A stretch of 64,000 nt of DNA from CAWHQZ01 sp963831645. GTDB taxonomy: Bacteria > Pseudomonadota > Alphaproteobacteria > Rhizobiales > Aestuariivirgaceae. This document shows, in pieces, positions 9,220 through 18,112 of the stretch (its first letter is position 1; each line of letters starts with the position of its first letter). The notes under the pieces were generated by a model, which did no database searches, was not told the origin of the DNA, and saw only the letters and a list, made by a program, of their open reading frames with translations. Position numbers and translations under genes: made by a program. The stretch spans positions 558,001 through 622,000 of the forward strand of contig CAWHQZ010000017.1 in the NCBI GenBank assembly GCA_963831645.1, given 5' to 3'.

Positions 9220-10383
9220 TTAGACCAGCGATGCCTGCTTCAGAAACTCCTGCATCCGCGAGGCCGCAAGTTCCGGTTCGCGCAACACGCCGCATTGATC
9301 CGCAAGCCGGAAAACATCGGCGTAGTGGACGATGCTACGCGCCGTTTGGTGATTTCCGAGCATCACGAACCGGCCCTGGAAGCCATTCAACCAGGCGAGA
9401 AACACCACGCCGCACTTATAGTTCCAGGTCGGCGTCTCGAAGATGCGGCGCGACAGCGCCACCGTCGGATCGAGCACCGCGCGAAAGGATGCGACGTCGC
9501 CCCGGTCGAGATGCTGAAGGGCGAGCGCGGCTGCCGGGGCAACGGCATCGAAGATGCCCAGCAGAGCGTGACTGTGGCCGTCGCCGTCGCCGGCAATCAG
9601 GTCGACATAATTGAAGTCGTCTCCGGTGAACATCACGATGCCGCCCGGGAGCCGGCGACGAAGGATGATTTCATGGGCGGCGTCGAGCAGCGAGATTTTG
9701 ATGCCTTCGATTTTGCCGGTGTTCGCGGCTATGAGCCCGGTGACGACATGCATGGCTCCGGCGGCGTCTGTCGAGCCCCAATAGCCGTGCAGTTGCGGGT
9801 CGAACATGTCGCCAAGCCAATGCAGGATCACCTTGCTGCGAGCCTGGCTGAGGATGCGATCATAGACCTTCAGGTAGTCATCGGGCGAGCTTGCGGCGCG
9901 CGCCAGTGCGCGCGAGGCCATCATTATTGCCCGGCCGGCGCGGGCCTCGACGAAATCCATCTGTTCCTCATAAGCGCCGATCACATCCGCGATCGATGCA
10001 GTCCGGTCCGGGTCGAGGTGGTCCGTTCCCACCCCGCAGGCAAGCTCGGCCCCCGGAATCGTCGAGGCTTCGGCGAGCGAGCGTGCGATAAGCTCCCTGG
10101 CGCCCGTCCACGCGAGTCCCATGCCGCGCTGGGAGGTGTCCATGGCTTCGGCGACCTTGAAACCCAGCGTCCAGAGGTAGCGGCGGAAAGCCATCGTGCG
10201 GTCCCAGTCGATGGCGGGATTGCCTTCGCGGTCCAGCCGGTCGGGATCGGCAACCACATGCGCCGCGGCATAGGCAATGCGGCTCGAGAAGCCCCCGGCT
10301 GCCACAGGGCCAACGGGCCGGGCGAGGAGCCGGTACGCAACCATCCCGCCTTGCTCATCGGGAAGATTCAAGGTCAGCGCCAT
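9220..10383 (-). CDS. DUF993 family protein (dihydrodipicolinate-synthase/aldolase-like)
   Basis: 387 residues of the DUF993 family, which is usually predicted to adopt a DapA-like TIM-barrel fold. Starts MALTLNLPDEQGG and contains WTGARELIARS, KVILHWLGDMFDP and the core NTGKIEGIKISLLD, where a Lys in KISLLD sits where DapA-like enzymes place the Schiff-base lysine (inference). It diverges from lacI, and a LacI-type operator-like site lies 34 bases upstream of its ATG. It probably belongs to the same pathway as the operon starting at 10528. Confidence 0.8.
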   Translation of the reverse strand: MALTLNLPDEQGGMVAYRLLARPVGPVAAGGFSSRIAYAAAHVVADPDRLDREGNPAIDWDRTMAFRRYLWTLGFKVAEAMDTSQRGMGLAWTGARELIARSLAEASTIPGAELACGVGTDHLDPDRTASIADVIGAYEEQMDFVEARAGRAIMMASRALARAASSPDDYLKVYDRILSQARSKVILHWLGDMFDPQLHGYWGSTDAAGAMHVVTGLIAANTGKIEGIKISLLDAAHEIILRRRLPGGIVMFTGDDFNYVDLIAGDGDGHSHALLGIFDAVAPAAALALQHLDRGDVASFRAVLDPTVALSRRIFETPTWNYKCGVVFLAWLNGFQGRFVMLGNHQTARSIVHYADVFRLADQCGVLREPELAASRMQEFLKQASLV

Positions 10384-10416
10384 GGTCCTCCTTCCACCTG
10401 AGGCTCCGAACCAACA

Positions 10417-10430
10417 TTGGATCGTTCTAA
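10417..10430. promoter_or_regulatory. Imperfect LacI-type operator half-site near the DUF993 gene
   Basis: TTGGATCGTTCTAA repeats the first eight bases of the perfect palindrome at 10492 and keeps AA at the end. It lies 34 bases upstream of the divergent DUF993 start. Two such sites 75 bases apart, centre to centre, would suit repression by looping. Inference from sequence only. Confidence 0.45.
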
Positions 10431-10461
10431 CAACAATACTAAGTGACTAACAGCTATTTCC

Positions 10462-10489
10462 TTGACCCCACGTCATTAAACGCTATAGT
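10462..10489 (+). promoter_or_regulatory. Sigma70-type promoter of lacI
   Basis: TTGACC (10462-10467), a 16-base spacer, then TATAGT (10484-10489). This is the best housekeeping promoter match in the window. The expected transcription start falls inside the palindrome at 10492-10505. Confidence 0.7.
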
Positions 10490-10491
10490 CT

Positions 10492-10505
10492 TTGGATCGA
10501 TCCAA
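10492..10505. promoter_or_regulatory. LacI-family operator, perfect 14-bp palindrome
   Basis: TTGGATCGATCCAA is a perfect inverted repeat with the central CG typical of LacI-family operators. It sits directly after the -10 box, where a bound repressor would block transcription. The natural ligand of this site is most likely the LacI protein encoded next door. Confidence 0.75.
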
Positions 10506-10527
10506 TGGCATCTACGAAAACAGTCAA

Positions 10528-11556
10528 ATGAAGCGTGCGAGCGTGACGATGTCGCAGATCGCCAAAAAGGCGGGAGTATCGCGTTCGACGGTGTCGCTGG
10601 CCCTGCAGGGAAGCGGATTGATCCGGGCCGAGACCCGTCGCCGGGTCGCTGAAACCGCCCGCTCGCTGGGTTACGTCTACAACCGCGGGGCTGCCAATCT
10701 GCGCAAGGCACGCTCGAACGTCATCGGCGTGGTCATCAACGACCTCACCAACCCGTTCTTTGCCGAACTTGCAGTGGGATGCGAACGCGTGCTTCAGGCG
10801 GCGGGGCACATTTCGTTCATCGCCAACACGGGAGAGAGTCCGGTTCGCCAGGCGGAAGCGATCCGGCTGATGCAGGAACAGGGTATCGCCGGGCTGATCG
10901 TATGTCCGGCACGGCGAACCATGCCGGACTCGATCCGGGAAGTCGTCGCGGCCAACATACCGGTGATCCAGGTCATGCGGCATCTCGATGGCAGCCGGGC
11001 ATCGGTCGTCGTTCCCGACAATCGTCGCGGAGCGGCTCTGGCGATCGCCCATCTCGTCAGCCTCGGCCACCGGCGCATGGCCTTCGCAGGCGGCTTCGGT
11101 GATACCTCCGTGCATGCCGAGCGTGTTGCAGGTTATCGGGACGGACTGCAAGCTGCCGGCATTGCCTTCGACCCCCGTCTCGTTTTCAAGGGCCCACCGA
11201 GCCGCGACTACGGCGCCGCATGCGCCGCCGAAATCATCGGCGGCAGCGATCCCGCCACGGCCCTGCTCGGATTCAACGATGCCGTGGCGCTCGGCGTGTG
11301 CAACGGTTTGCGGCGCCTCGGTCGCGAAGCCGGGCGTGATTTCGCCGTCGTCGGTTTCGACGACATCAGTGATGCCGCCCAGGCGGTGCCGTCGCTGACG
11401 ACCATCGCTGTCGATCCGCAGGGCCTCGGCGAGCGCGCTGCGCAGATGATCCTGCGCAAGGCGGGCGAAGAGCGTCCCGTCGCCGAGGAGTACATCGGCG
11501 CGGCGCGGCTGATCATACGCGAGAGCTGTGGCTCCCGGGCCGGAGGGTCGGCATGA
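10528..11556 (+). CDS. LacI-family transcriptional regulator
   Basis: N-terminal LacI helix-turn-helix (MSQIAKKAGVSRSTVSLALQG) and hinge, then a periplasmic-binding-protein-like effector domain (VVINDLTNPFFAELAVG ... GFNDAVALGVCNGL ... VVGFDDI). About 342 residues. A TTG 36 bases upstream lies inside the operator and is unlikely to be the start; ATG 10528 or 10549 is. It probably represses itself, the downstream operon and perhaps the divergent DUF993 gene. The effector should be a sugar-like compound. Confidence 0.9.
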   Translation: MKRASVTMSQIAKKAGVSRSTVSLALQGSGLIRAETRRRVAETARSLGYVYNRGAANLRKARSNVIGVVINDLTNPFFAELAVGCERVLQAAGHISFIANTGESPVRQAEAIRLMQEQGIAGLIVCPARRTMPDSIREVVAANIPVIQVMRHLDGSRASVVVPDNRRGAALAIAHLVSLGHRRMAFAGGFGDTSVHAERVAGYRDGLQAAGIAFDPRLVFKGPPSRDYGAACAAEIIGGSDPATALLGFNDAVALGVCNGLRRLGREAGRDFAVVGFDDISDAAQAVPSLTTIAVDPQGLGERAAQMILRKAGEERPVAEEYIGAARLIIRESCGSRAGGSA

Positions 11557-12557
11557 CCATCAAGTGGGGGCTGATCGGGGCCAGCACGATCGCGCGCGAG
11601 TGGGTCATCGGCGCCATCCGCGCCGCCGGCGGCGAAGTGGCGGCAGTCATGAGTACGGATGCGGCGCGCGGTGCGGAGTATGCGCGTGCGAACGGCATCG
11701 CGCTCTCGGGCACGAGCCTCGAAGGTCTCCTGAAGGACCGCGGCATCGACGCCGTATACATCTCTACGACCAATGAGCTGCACCGCGATCAGACGATCGC
11801 CGCCGCCCGGGCCGGCAAACACGTGTTGTGCGAGAAGCCGCTCGCCACCTCGCTTGCCGATGCCCACGCGATGGCCGATGAATGCGAAGCGGCCGGCGTA
11901 GTGCTCGGGACCAACCACCATCTGCGCAACGCCGGAACCCATCGCGCCATGCGCGAGGCCCTCAAGGCCGGGCGCCTCGGCAAGCCGATCGCGGCGCGGG
12001 TGTTTCATGCGGTCTATCTGCCGCCGCACCTGCAGGGCTGGCGGCTGAACCGACCCGCCGCGGGCGCGGGGGTCATTCTCGACATCACCGTGCACGACGC
12101 GGATACGCTGCGTTTCGTGCTCGACGACGATCCAGTCGAGACCGTCGCCATGACGCAGAACGCCGGCATGGCACAGACGGGCGTCGAAGACGGGGTCATG
12201 GGTGCGATCCGGTTTTCGTCGGGCCTGGTTGCGCAATTCCACGACTCGTTCACGATCAAACATGCCGGGACCGGGTTCGAAGTTCACGGGACGGAGGGCT
12301 CGCTGGTGGGACGCGATTGCATGACCCAGAGACCCATCGGCACGGTCACGCTGGTTCGTGGCGACAGCCGCGAAGACCTGATCATCGACAACACGAATCT
12401 TTATGAGCGGGCGGTGGCCAGTTTTCACGCTGCCATCGAGGGCAGGGGTGAGCCATCGGCGACCGGCGAGGACGGCATTTGGTCGCTCGCGGTCGGTCTT
12501 GCAGTCATCGAGGCAGCCCGAACGGGCTGCTGCGCAAAGATCGCGCCGGGGCTCTGA
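11553..12557 (+). CDS. Gfo/Idh/MocA-family oxidoreductase
   Basis: 334 residues. N-terminal Rossmann fold with GLIGASTIARE and the conserved CEKPLATS motif (Lys-Pro after Glu), then the C-terminal alpha/beta substrate domain. The family oxidises or reduces sugars, inositols and related polyols with NAD(P). Overlaps the lacI stop by four bases (ATGA), so it is translationally coupled. The substrate is not readable. Confidence 0.88.
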   Translation: MTIKWGLIGASTIAREWVIGAIRAAGGEVAAVMSTDAARGAEYARANGIALSGTSLEGLLKDRGIDAVYISTTNELHRDQTIAAARAGKHVLCEKPLATSLADAHAMADECEAAGVVLGTNHHLRNAGTHRAMREALKAGRLGKPIAARVFHAVYLPPHLQGWRLNRPAAGAGVILDITVHDADTLRFVLDDDPVETVAMTQNAGMAQTGVEDGVMGAIRFSSGLVAQFHDSFTIKHAGTGFEVHGTEGSLVGRDCMTQRPIGTVTLVRGDSREDLIIDNTNLYERAVASFHAAIEGRGEPSATGEDGIWSLAVGLAVIEAARTGCCAKIAPGL

Positions 12558-12560
12558 CCG

Positions 12561-14165
12561 GTGTACAAGGTGGTCAGCGGCGAGCGGGCAGCGGCATTGA
12601 TCTCCGATGGCGCGGTCGTGTCGATCTCATCCTCCAGCGGCCTCTGCTGCCCGGAGTTCGTGCTCGAGGCCATCGGCAGGAGGTTCCGTGAAACGGGTCA
12701 TCCGCGCGCCATTACGTCGCTCAATCCCATTGCGGCCGGCGACATGTACGGCATCAAGGGCATTGACCACCTGGCGCACGAAGGCTGTCTCGCCCGCATC
12801 CTGGCGGGGTCCTACCCTTCCGGTCCCTCTGCGGCCGAGCCGCCGCTCATCTGGCGGATGATCGTGGACAATCGCATCCCCGCCTACAATGTCCCTTCGG
12901 GCATTCTGTTCGACATGCATCGCGAGGCCTCGGCAAAGCGTCCGGGCGTGCTGACCAAGGTCGGACTTGACACCTTCGTCGACCCGGAGCGTCAGGGGTG
13001 CGCCATGAACGCTCTCGCGGCGGCCGAGCCGATCGTTCAAAAGATCGAGTTCGACGGCGATACCTGGCTCTACTTTCCCGCCATCGTTCCCGATGTCGCC
13101 ATCATCCGCGCCACCACCGCCGATGAACGCGGCAACCTCTCGTTTGAGCACGAGGGCGCCTATCTGGGGGCGATGGAGCAGGCGCTGTCGGCGCACAACA
13201 ACGGCGGCATCGTCATTGCCCAGGTCAAGCGTCTTGCCGTTGCGGGCTCGCTGAAGCCACATGACGTCCGGGTGCCCGGCATCCTCGTCGATCATATCGT
13301 GGTAGCGCCCGGGCAGCTGCAGACGACGCAAACGGAGTATGATCCGGCCATTTCCGGCGAGATAACCCGGCCGCTATCGAGCTTTGCTGCGGCGGAATTC
13401 GGCGTCCAGAAGGTTGTCGCCAGACGCGTCGCGATGGAGCTTGCCGAAGATTCTACCGTCAACCTCGGCTTCGGCATATCCGCCAATGTGCCGCGCATTC
13501 TCTTGGAGGAAGGGCTGCACGGCAGCGTCACCTGGGTTATCGAGCAGGGAGCTGTGGGGGGTGTACCGCTTCTTGACTTCGCATTCGGCTGTTCGGCCAA
13601 CGCGGAAGCAATCGTCGCGTCTCCGCATCAGTTCACCTACTTCCAGGCCGGCGCCTTCGATGCCTCCTTGCTTTCGTTTCTGCAGATCGGCCGGTGCGGG
13701 TCGGTCAACGTTTCCAGGCTGTCTGCACGACCGCATGTGACCGCGGGAGCAGGCGGGTTCGTCGACATCACTGCCCGCGCCAGGAGGATTGTTTTTTCGG
13801 GGCTTTTCAACGCCGGCGCCAAGCTCGCCGTTCGCGGCGGCGCGCTGGCAATCGAAAAGGAAGGCAAGGTGCAGAAGCTGGTGCCTGAAGTCGAGCAGGT
13901 GTCGTTCTCAGGCCGCCGGGCAATGGCCAACGGACAGAACGTTACCTACGTTACCGAGCGGTGCGTCATGAAGCTGACTGCGCAGGCAGTCGTGGTGACC
14001 GAGATCGCTCCGGGAGCGAATCTGGAACGCGATGTGCTCGCGCAAGCGGGGTTTCCGCTACGTGTAGCGCCGGACCTCAAGACGATGCCGGGCGAACTTT
14101 TCCGTCCTGAGCCGTTCGGGTTGTCATTACGCTCCCGGCAACTGATGAGCGAGGCAGCTGAATGA
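12561..14165 (+). CDS. Acyl-CoA:carboxylate CoA-transferase (YdiF/propionate CoA-transferase type)
   Basis: 534 residues carrying both halves of a family I CoA-transferase in one chain. N-terminal half: VVSISSSSGLCCPEFV. C-terminal half: LGFGISANVPRILLEEG and the EQGAVGG motif, whose Glu (about residue 328) forms the covalent thioester. The closest type is the YdiF/Pct group, which moves CoA between acetyl-CoA and short-chain or branched acids. Start is GTG, three bases after the previous stop. It would activate an acid made by the upstream oxidations. Confidence 0.85.
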   Translation: MYKVVSGERAAALISDGAVVSISSSSGLCCPEFVLEAIGRRFRETGHPRAITSLNPIAAGDMYGIKGIDHLAHEGCLARILAGSYPSGPSAAEPPLIWRMIVDNRIPAYNVPSGILFDMHREASAKRPGVLTKVGLDTFVDPERQGCAMNALAAAEPIVQKIEFDGDTWLYFPAIVPDVAIIRATTADERGNLSFEHEGAYLGAMEQALSAHNNGGIVIAQVKRLAVAGSLKPHDVRVPGILVDHIVVAPGQLQTTQTEYDPAISGEITRPLSSFAAAEFGVQKVVARRVAMELAEDSTVNLGFGISANVPRILLEEGLHGSVTWVIEQGAVGGVPLLDFAFGCSANAEAIVASPHQFTYFQAGAFDASLLSFLQIGRCGSVNVSRLSARPHVTAGAGGFVDITARARRIVFSGLFNAGAKLAVRGGALAIEKEGKVQKLVPEVEQVSFSGRRAMANGQNVTYVTERCVMKLTAQAVVVTEIAPGANLERDVLAQAGFPLRVAPDLKTMPGELFRPEPFGLSLRSRQLMSEAAE

Positions 14166-14941
14166 CCGATCCCCATGTCATGCTGGAGATCGACAACTCC
14201 CTGGCCCTGATCACTCTCAGCCGGCCCGAAAAGCTCAACGCGCTCGATCGTTCCATGGTGACAGCGCTCGGTGAAGCCGCCGAGCGGATCGAGCGCGATG
14301 TATCCGTGCGGGTTGCCGTCATCACCGGGCAGGGGAGCAAAGTCTTTTGCGCCGGTGGCGATATCGGGGCCTGGGCCGATGAATCGCCATCGGCATTCCA
14401 TCGCCGCTGGATCCGCGATGGCCATCGGGTGTTCGACGCGCTTGCGCGTCTGCGTGTCCCGCTGATCGCCGTGCTCAACGGCCATGCCCTCGGCGGTGGT
14501 CTGGAGCTTGCAGCGACTGCCGATATCCGTATTGCGGAAAGCCATGTCCGCATCGGGCTGCCGGAGCCCACGCTCGGCATGGTCCCCGGCTGGTCCGGCA
14601 CGCAGCGACTGGTACGCCGCTTCGGCTCGCAGGTCGTGCGGCGCATGTCGCTCGGCGCTGAAACCTTCACCGCCAGGGAGGCGCTCACCCTCGGCGTGGT
14701 CGACTTCGTGGCCGAGACAGGAGCAGGCATGGATGAGGCCCGCGCCCGGGTCGCCCGCATCGCGTCGTCGGGGCCGATCGCCATTGAAACCGTCAAGCTG
14801 CTGATCAATGTCGCGGAACAGGAAGAGACAGCCGCCGCCGTGGAGGCGATGGCCGGGGGCCTGGTCGCGCGCACCGGCGATCTCAAGGAAGGAGTAGCCG
14901 CGTTTCGCGCCAAGCGGCCGGCTGTATTTCAGGGTATATAG
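14162..14941 (+). CDS. Enoyl-CoA hydratase/isomerase family protein
   Basis: 259 residues, standard crotonase length. Oxyanion-hole strands are visible in CAGGDIGAW and NGHALGGGLELA, with the substrate-side LPEPTLGMVPGWSG. The Glu of the EPTLG motif matches the catalytic position of many hydratases. Overlaps the CoA-transferase stop by four bases. Together they suggest CoA-dependent breakdown of an acid intermediate. Confidence 0.88.
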   Translation: MTDPHVMLEIDNSLALITLSRPEKLNALDRSMVTALGEAAERIERDVSVRVAVITGQGSKVFCAGGDIGAWADESPSAFHRRWIRDGHRVFDALARLRVPLIAVLNGHALGGGLELAATADIRIAESHVRIGLPEPTLGMVPGWSGTQRLVRRFGSQVVRRMSLGAETFTAREALTLGVVDFVAETGAGMDEARARVARIASSGPIAIETVKLLINVAEQEETAAAVEAMAGGLVARTGDLKEGVAAFRAKRPAVFQGI

Positions 14942-15030
14942 TCGTGGCGAAGCAAAGATCATTGAATGAAGCAAGGAATTCCGGGGCAGGAATGGTCCAG
15001 CCCGGATGGTTGCAAATGGGAGATGGAGTA

Positions 15031-16269
15031 ATGCGCAGGTTTCTACTGACGACAGTGGCGGTCTTCGGGCTCGCGGGCCTGGCTCATGCCGATGAGGTCG
15101 AGGTGCTGCACTGGTGGACATCCGGCGGCGAAGCCGCCGCACTCGACGTGTTGAAGAAGAATCTGGAAGGCCAGGGCGTCACTTGGAAAGACATGCCGGT
15201 TGCCGGCGGCGGCGGCGAAGCCGCAATGACGGCGTTGCGCGCGCGGGTGACTGCCGGCAACCCGCCGACCTCGGTGCAGGCGCTGGGCTTCGACATCACC
15301 GACTGGGCGAAGCAGGGCGTGGTCGGCGACCTCACCGATGTCGCAACCAAGGAGGGCTGGGACAACGTCGTTCCCGCCGCGCTTCAGGCGTTCTCCAAGC
15401 ATGACGGCAAATGGATCGCTGCCCCGGTGAACGTGCACTCGACGAACTGGGTGTGGATCAACAAGGCAGCGCTCGACGCCGCAGGGGGCAAAGCGCCCGA
15501 AACCTGGGATGAGCTGATCGCCGTTCTCGACAAGATGAAGGCCAACGGCATCACCCCGCTCGGCCATGGCGGCCAAGCTTGGCAGGATGCTACGATCTTC
15601 GATGGGGTCGTGCTTTCGCTCGGCACCGACTTCTACAAGTCGGCGATGATCGATCTCGACCCGGCCGCTCTCGGCGGCGACAAGATGGTCGAGGCATTCA
15701 ACCGCCTGGGTAAGCTGCGCGGCTATGTCGATGACAATTTTTCCGGCCGCGACTGGAACCTTGCCTCGGCGATGGTGATCGAAGGCAAAGCCGGCATGCA
15801 GATGATGGGCGACTGGGCCAAGGGCGAATTCCTGAAGGCGGGCAAGAAACCGGGTATCGACTTCGTCTGCATCCGCTTTCCTGGAACGCAGGGAGCCGTG
15901 ACCTTCAACTCCGACCAGTTCATGATGTTCAAGGTCGGTGATGCGGACCGGAAGGCCCAGCTGATGATGGCATCGGCAATCGAAAGCCCGGAATTTCAGT
16001 CGGCATTCAATGTCGTCAAGGGCTCCGTGCCGGCGCGCACCGATGTGCCCAACGACGCGTTTGACGATTGCGGCAAGAAAGGCATGGCCGACCTCGCGGA
16101 GGCCAGCAAGGCCGGCGCGCTGTTCGGGTCCATGGCGCACGGCCACGCCGCCCCTGCCGCCGTCAAGAACGCCGTCTATGACGTGGTGACACGGCACTTC
16201 AACGGCGAGATGGACGCCGCCGCAGCCGCCAAAGCGCTGGCGGAAGCAGTCGCCGCGGCCAAGAGTTGA
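15031..16269 (+). CDS. Carbohydrate ABC transporter substrate-binding protein (CUT1)
   Basis: 412 residues. Start chosen at ATG 15031 because GGGAGATGGAG precedes it and a clear signal peptide follows (MRRFLLTTVAVFGLAGLAHA-DE). Mature start VEVLHWWTSGGEAAAL is typical of extracellular solute-binding family 1 proteins for sugars. First gene of the SBP-permease-permease-ATPase set ending at 19219. Confidence 0.92.
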   Translation: MRRFLLTTVAVFGLAGLAHADEVEVLHWWTSGGEAAALDVLKKNLEGQGVTWKDMPVAGGGGEAAMTALRARVTAGNPPTSVQALGFDITDWAKQGVVGDLTDVATKEGWDNVVPAALQAFSKHDGKWIAAPVNVHSTNWVWINKAALDAAGGKAPETWDELIAVLDKMKANGITPLGHGGQAWQDATIFDGVVLSLGTDFYKSAMIDLDPAALGGDKMVEAFNRLGKLRGYVDDNFSGRDWNLASAMVIEGKAGMQMMGDWAKGEFLKAGKKPGIDFVCIRFPGTQGAVTFNSDQFMMFKVGDADRKAQLMMASAIESPEFQSAFNVVKGSVPARTDVPNDAFDDCGKKGMADLAEASKAGALFGSMAHGHAAPAAVKNAVYDVVTRHFNGEMDAAAAAKALAEAVAAAKS

Positions 16270-16283
16270 GCACTGGGAGAAAC

Positions 16284-16310
16284 GGGGGCCCAGCCCGTGG
16301 CCGGGCCCCC
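16284..16310 (+). terminator. Intercistronic hairpin after the CUT1 binding-protein gene
   Basis: GGGGGCCC (16284-16291) pairs perfectly with GGGCCCCC (16303-16310) across an 11-base loop. No T-run follows. Such hairpins between a binding-protein gene and its permease genes usually stabilise the upstream mRNA or reduce read-through, so that the binding protein is made in excess. Confidence 0.7.
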
Positions 16311-16336
16311 GGCTTGTCCGTCGAGAGAATGCGCAG

Positions 16337-17233
16337 GTGGCTGAAGGTCGAAGCCATCACTCCCGTTTGCAGGAGTGGTTGCCGCGCATCGTTCTGGCGC
16401 CAAGCTTCGCCGCTGTCCTGTTGTTCGTCTACGGTTTCATCCTGTTTACCGGGGCGCTGTCGTTCACCGGATCGAAACTGCTTCCCGACCTGACTACCTG
16501 GGTCGGTCTCAACAACTACGCGCGGCTTTTCAATCATCCCAACTGGCGGACAGCGCTCGTCAATCTCGGGATCTTTGCCTCGCTCTACATCATCATCTGT
16601 ACCTTGCTTGGCCTCACAGTGGCGATCCTGCTCGATCAAAAGATACGCGGCGAAGGCTTTCTGCGACCGATCTATCTCTATCCCATGGCTTTGTCCTTCA
16701 TCGTCACGGGCGTCGCCTGGAAGTGGTTTCTCGACCCCGGCATCGGACTGGAGCACGTGGTGCGGTCGTGGGGCTGGGAGAGCTTTTCGTTCCGCTGGAT
16801 CAAAGAAGGCCGCTTCGCCATCTACACCATCGTCATCGCTGCCATCTGGCAGTCTTCCGGTTTTGTCATGGCTATGTTTCTTGCCGGCTTGAGGGGAGTC
16901 GACAACGAGCTGATCAAGGCTGCCCAGATCGACGGCGCCTCCAATTGGACGCTCTACCGGCGCATCATCATCCCGCTGATGCGGCCGGTGTTTCTATCGG
17001 CCTTCGTCGTTCTCGCGCATCTCGCCATCAAATCCTACGATCTCATCGTGGCGATGACCGACGGCGGTCCGGGCACGGCGACCTGGACGCCGGCACTGTT
17101 CATGCAGAAATTCACTTTCGGGCGGAACGAAATGGGCATGGGCGCGGCCTCCGCCATCATCATGCTGATGATGATCGCGGCTATCATCGTGCCCTACCTC
17201 TACTCCGAGCTGAGCGGAGAACGGCGGTCATGA
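16337..17233 (+). CDS. CUT1 sugar ABC transporter permease (MalF-type)
   Basis: 298 residues with six predicted membrane spans and the cytoplasmic EAA loop (ELIKAAQIDGASNWTLYRRI). Start is GTG at 16337; an ATG at 16330 is in another frame. Inner-membrane half of the transporter with the next gene, which it overlaps by four bases (ATGA). Confidence 0.9.
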   Translation: MAEGRSHHSRLQEWLPRIVLAPSFAAVLLFVYGFILFTGALSFTGSKLLPDLTTWVGLNNYARLFNHPNWRTALVNLGIFASLYIIICTLLGLTVAILLDQKIRGEGFLRPIYLYPMALSFIVTGVAWKWFLDPGIGLEHVVRSWGWESFSFRWIKEGRFAIYTIVIAAIWQSSGFVMAMFLAGLRGVDNELIKAAQIDGASNWTLYRRIIIPLMRPVFLSAFVVLAHLAIKSYDLIVAMTDGGPGTATWTPALFMQKFTFGRNEMGMGAASAIIMLMMIAAIIVPYLYSELSGERRS

Positions 17234-18111
17234 GTGCCGCGGCACAGGCGACCGCGGTGCGCACCGGCGCTGTGGTCCGCGTAGCCATCTATGCGGTGCT
17301 CATCCTGTGTGCCGTGTACTATCTGCTGCCTCTCTATGTGATGCTGGTGAACTCCGTGAAGCCGCTGGAGGAGATCCGCCAGGGCAACATGCTGGCTCTG
17401 CCGCTGACCTATACGATCGAGCCCTGGCTCAGCGCCTGGTCGACTGCGCAGATCGGCGTTCAGCCGACCGGACTGAAACCGTACCTGCTCAACTCCCTGC
17501 TGATGGTCGTGCCCGCGGTGGCGATTTCGACCCTGCTCGGCGCTCTCAACGGCTATGTACTGACCAAATGGCGTTTCCCCGGCGACAATATCGTCTTCAC
17601 CCTCATGCTGTTGTCGTGCTTCATTCCCTTCCAGATCGTGCTCATTCCGTCGGCGAAGATACTCGGCCTCCTGGGCCTGGCGGGGACCGTCACCGGACTG
17701 GTGCTGATCCACGCCGTCTATGGCCTCGGCTTCACGACGTTGTTTTTCCGCAACTACTACGAGGCCTTTCCGGGCGAGCTGGTGCGCGCCGCGATGATCG
17801 ACGGAGCGACGTTCCTGCAGATTTTCCGCCGCATCCTGCTGCCGAGCTCCGGTCCGATCATCGTAGTTACCGTGATCTGGCAGTTCACGAACATCTGGAA
17901 CGACTTTCTGTTCGGCGTCTCGTTCTCCGACGCCGATTCGCTGCCGATGACCGTCGCTCTGAACAATCTCGTCAATTCCTCGACCGGGGTGAAGGAATAT
18001 AACGTACATTTTGCCGGCGCCGTGCTCGCGGCGTTGCCCACGCTCCTGGTCTATATCGTCTCGGGACGCTACTTCGTTCGCGGCCTGATGGCCGGCGCGG
18101 TGAAAGGATAG
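17230..18111 (+). CDS. CUT1 sugar ABC transporter permease (MalG-type)
   Basis: 293 residues. N-terminal span (YAVLILCAVYYLLPLYVM), the MalG-type NSVKPLEEI, four to five more spans and the EAA loop (ELVRAAMIDGATFLQIFRRI). Starts inside the stop of the previous permease. Forms the membrane channel with it. Confidence 0.9.
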   Translation: MSAAAQATAVRTGAVVRVAIYAVLILCAVYYLLPLYVMLVNSVKPLEEIRQGNMLALPLTYTIEPWLSAWSTAQIGVQPTGLKPYLLNSLLMVVPAVAISTLLGALNGYVLTKWRFPGDNIVFTLMLLSCFIPFQIVLIPSAKILGLLGLAGTVTGLVLIHAVYGLGFTTLFFRNYYEAFPGELVRAAMIDGATFLQIFRRILLPSSGPIIVVTVIWQFTNIWNDFLFGVSFSDADSLPMTVALNNLVNSSTGVKEYNVHFAGAVLAALPTLLVYIVSGRYFVRGLMAGAVKG

Positions 18112-18112
18112 C

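Noticed and set aside
8872..10401. 509-residue plus-strand frame
   Set aside because: It runs antisense through the well-supported DUF993 gene and the end of the kinase gene and shows no family motif. High-GC shadow.
11208..12428. 406-residue minus-strand frame
   Set aside because: Antisense to lacI and the Gfo/Idh gene, both with clear motifs. No ribosome site.
13946..15142. 398-residue minus-strand frame
   Set aside because: Shadow of the CoA-transferase, hydratase and binding-protein genes.
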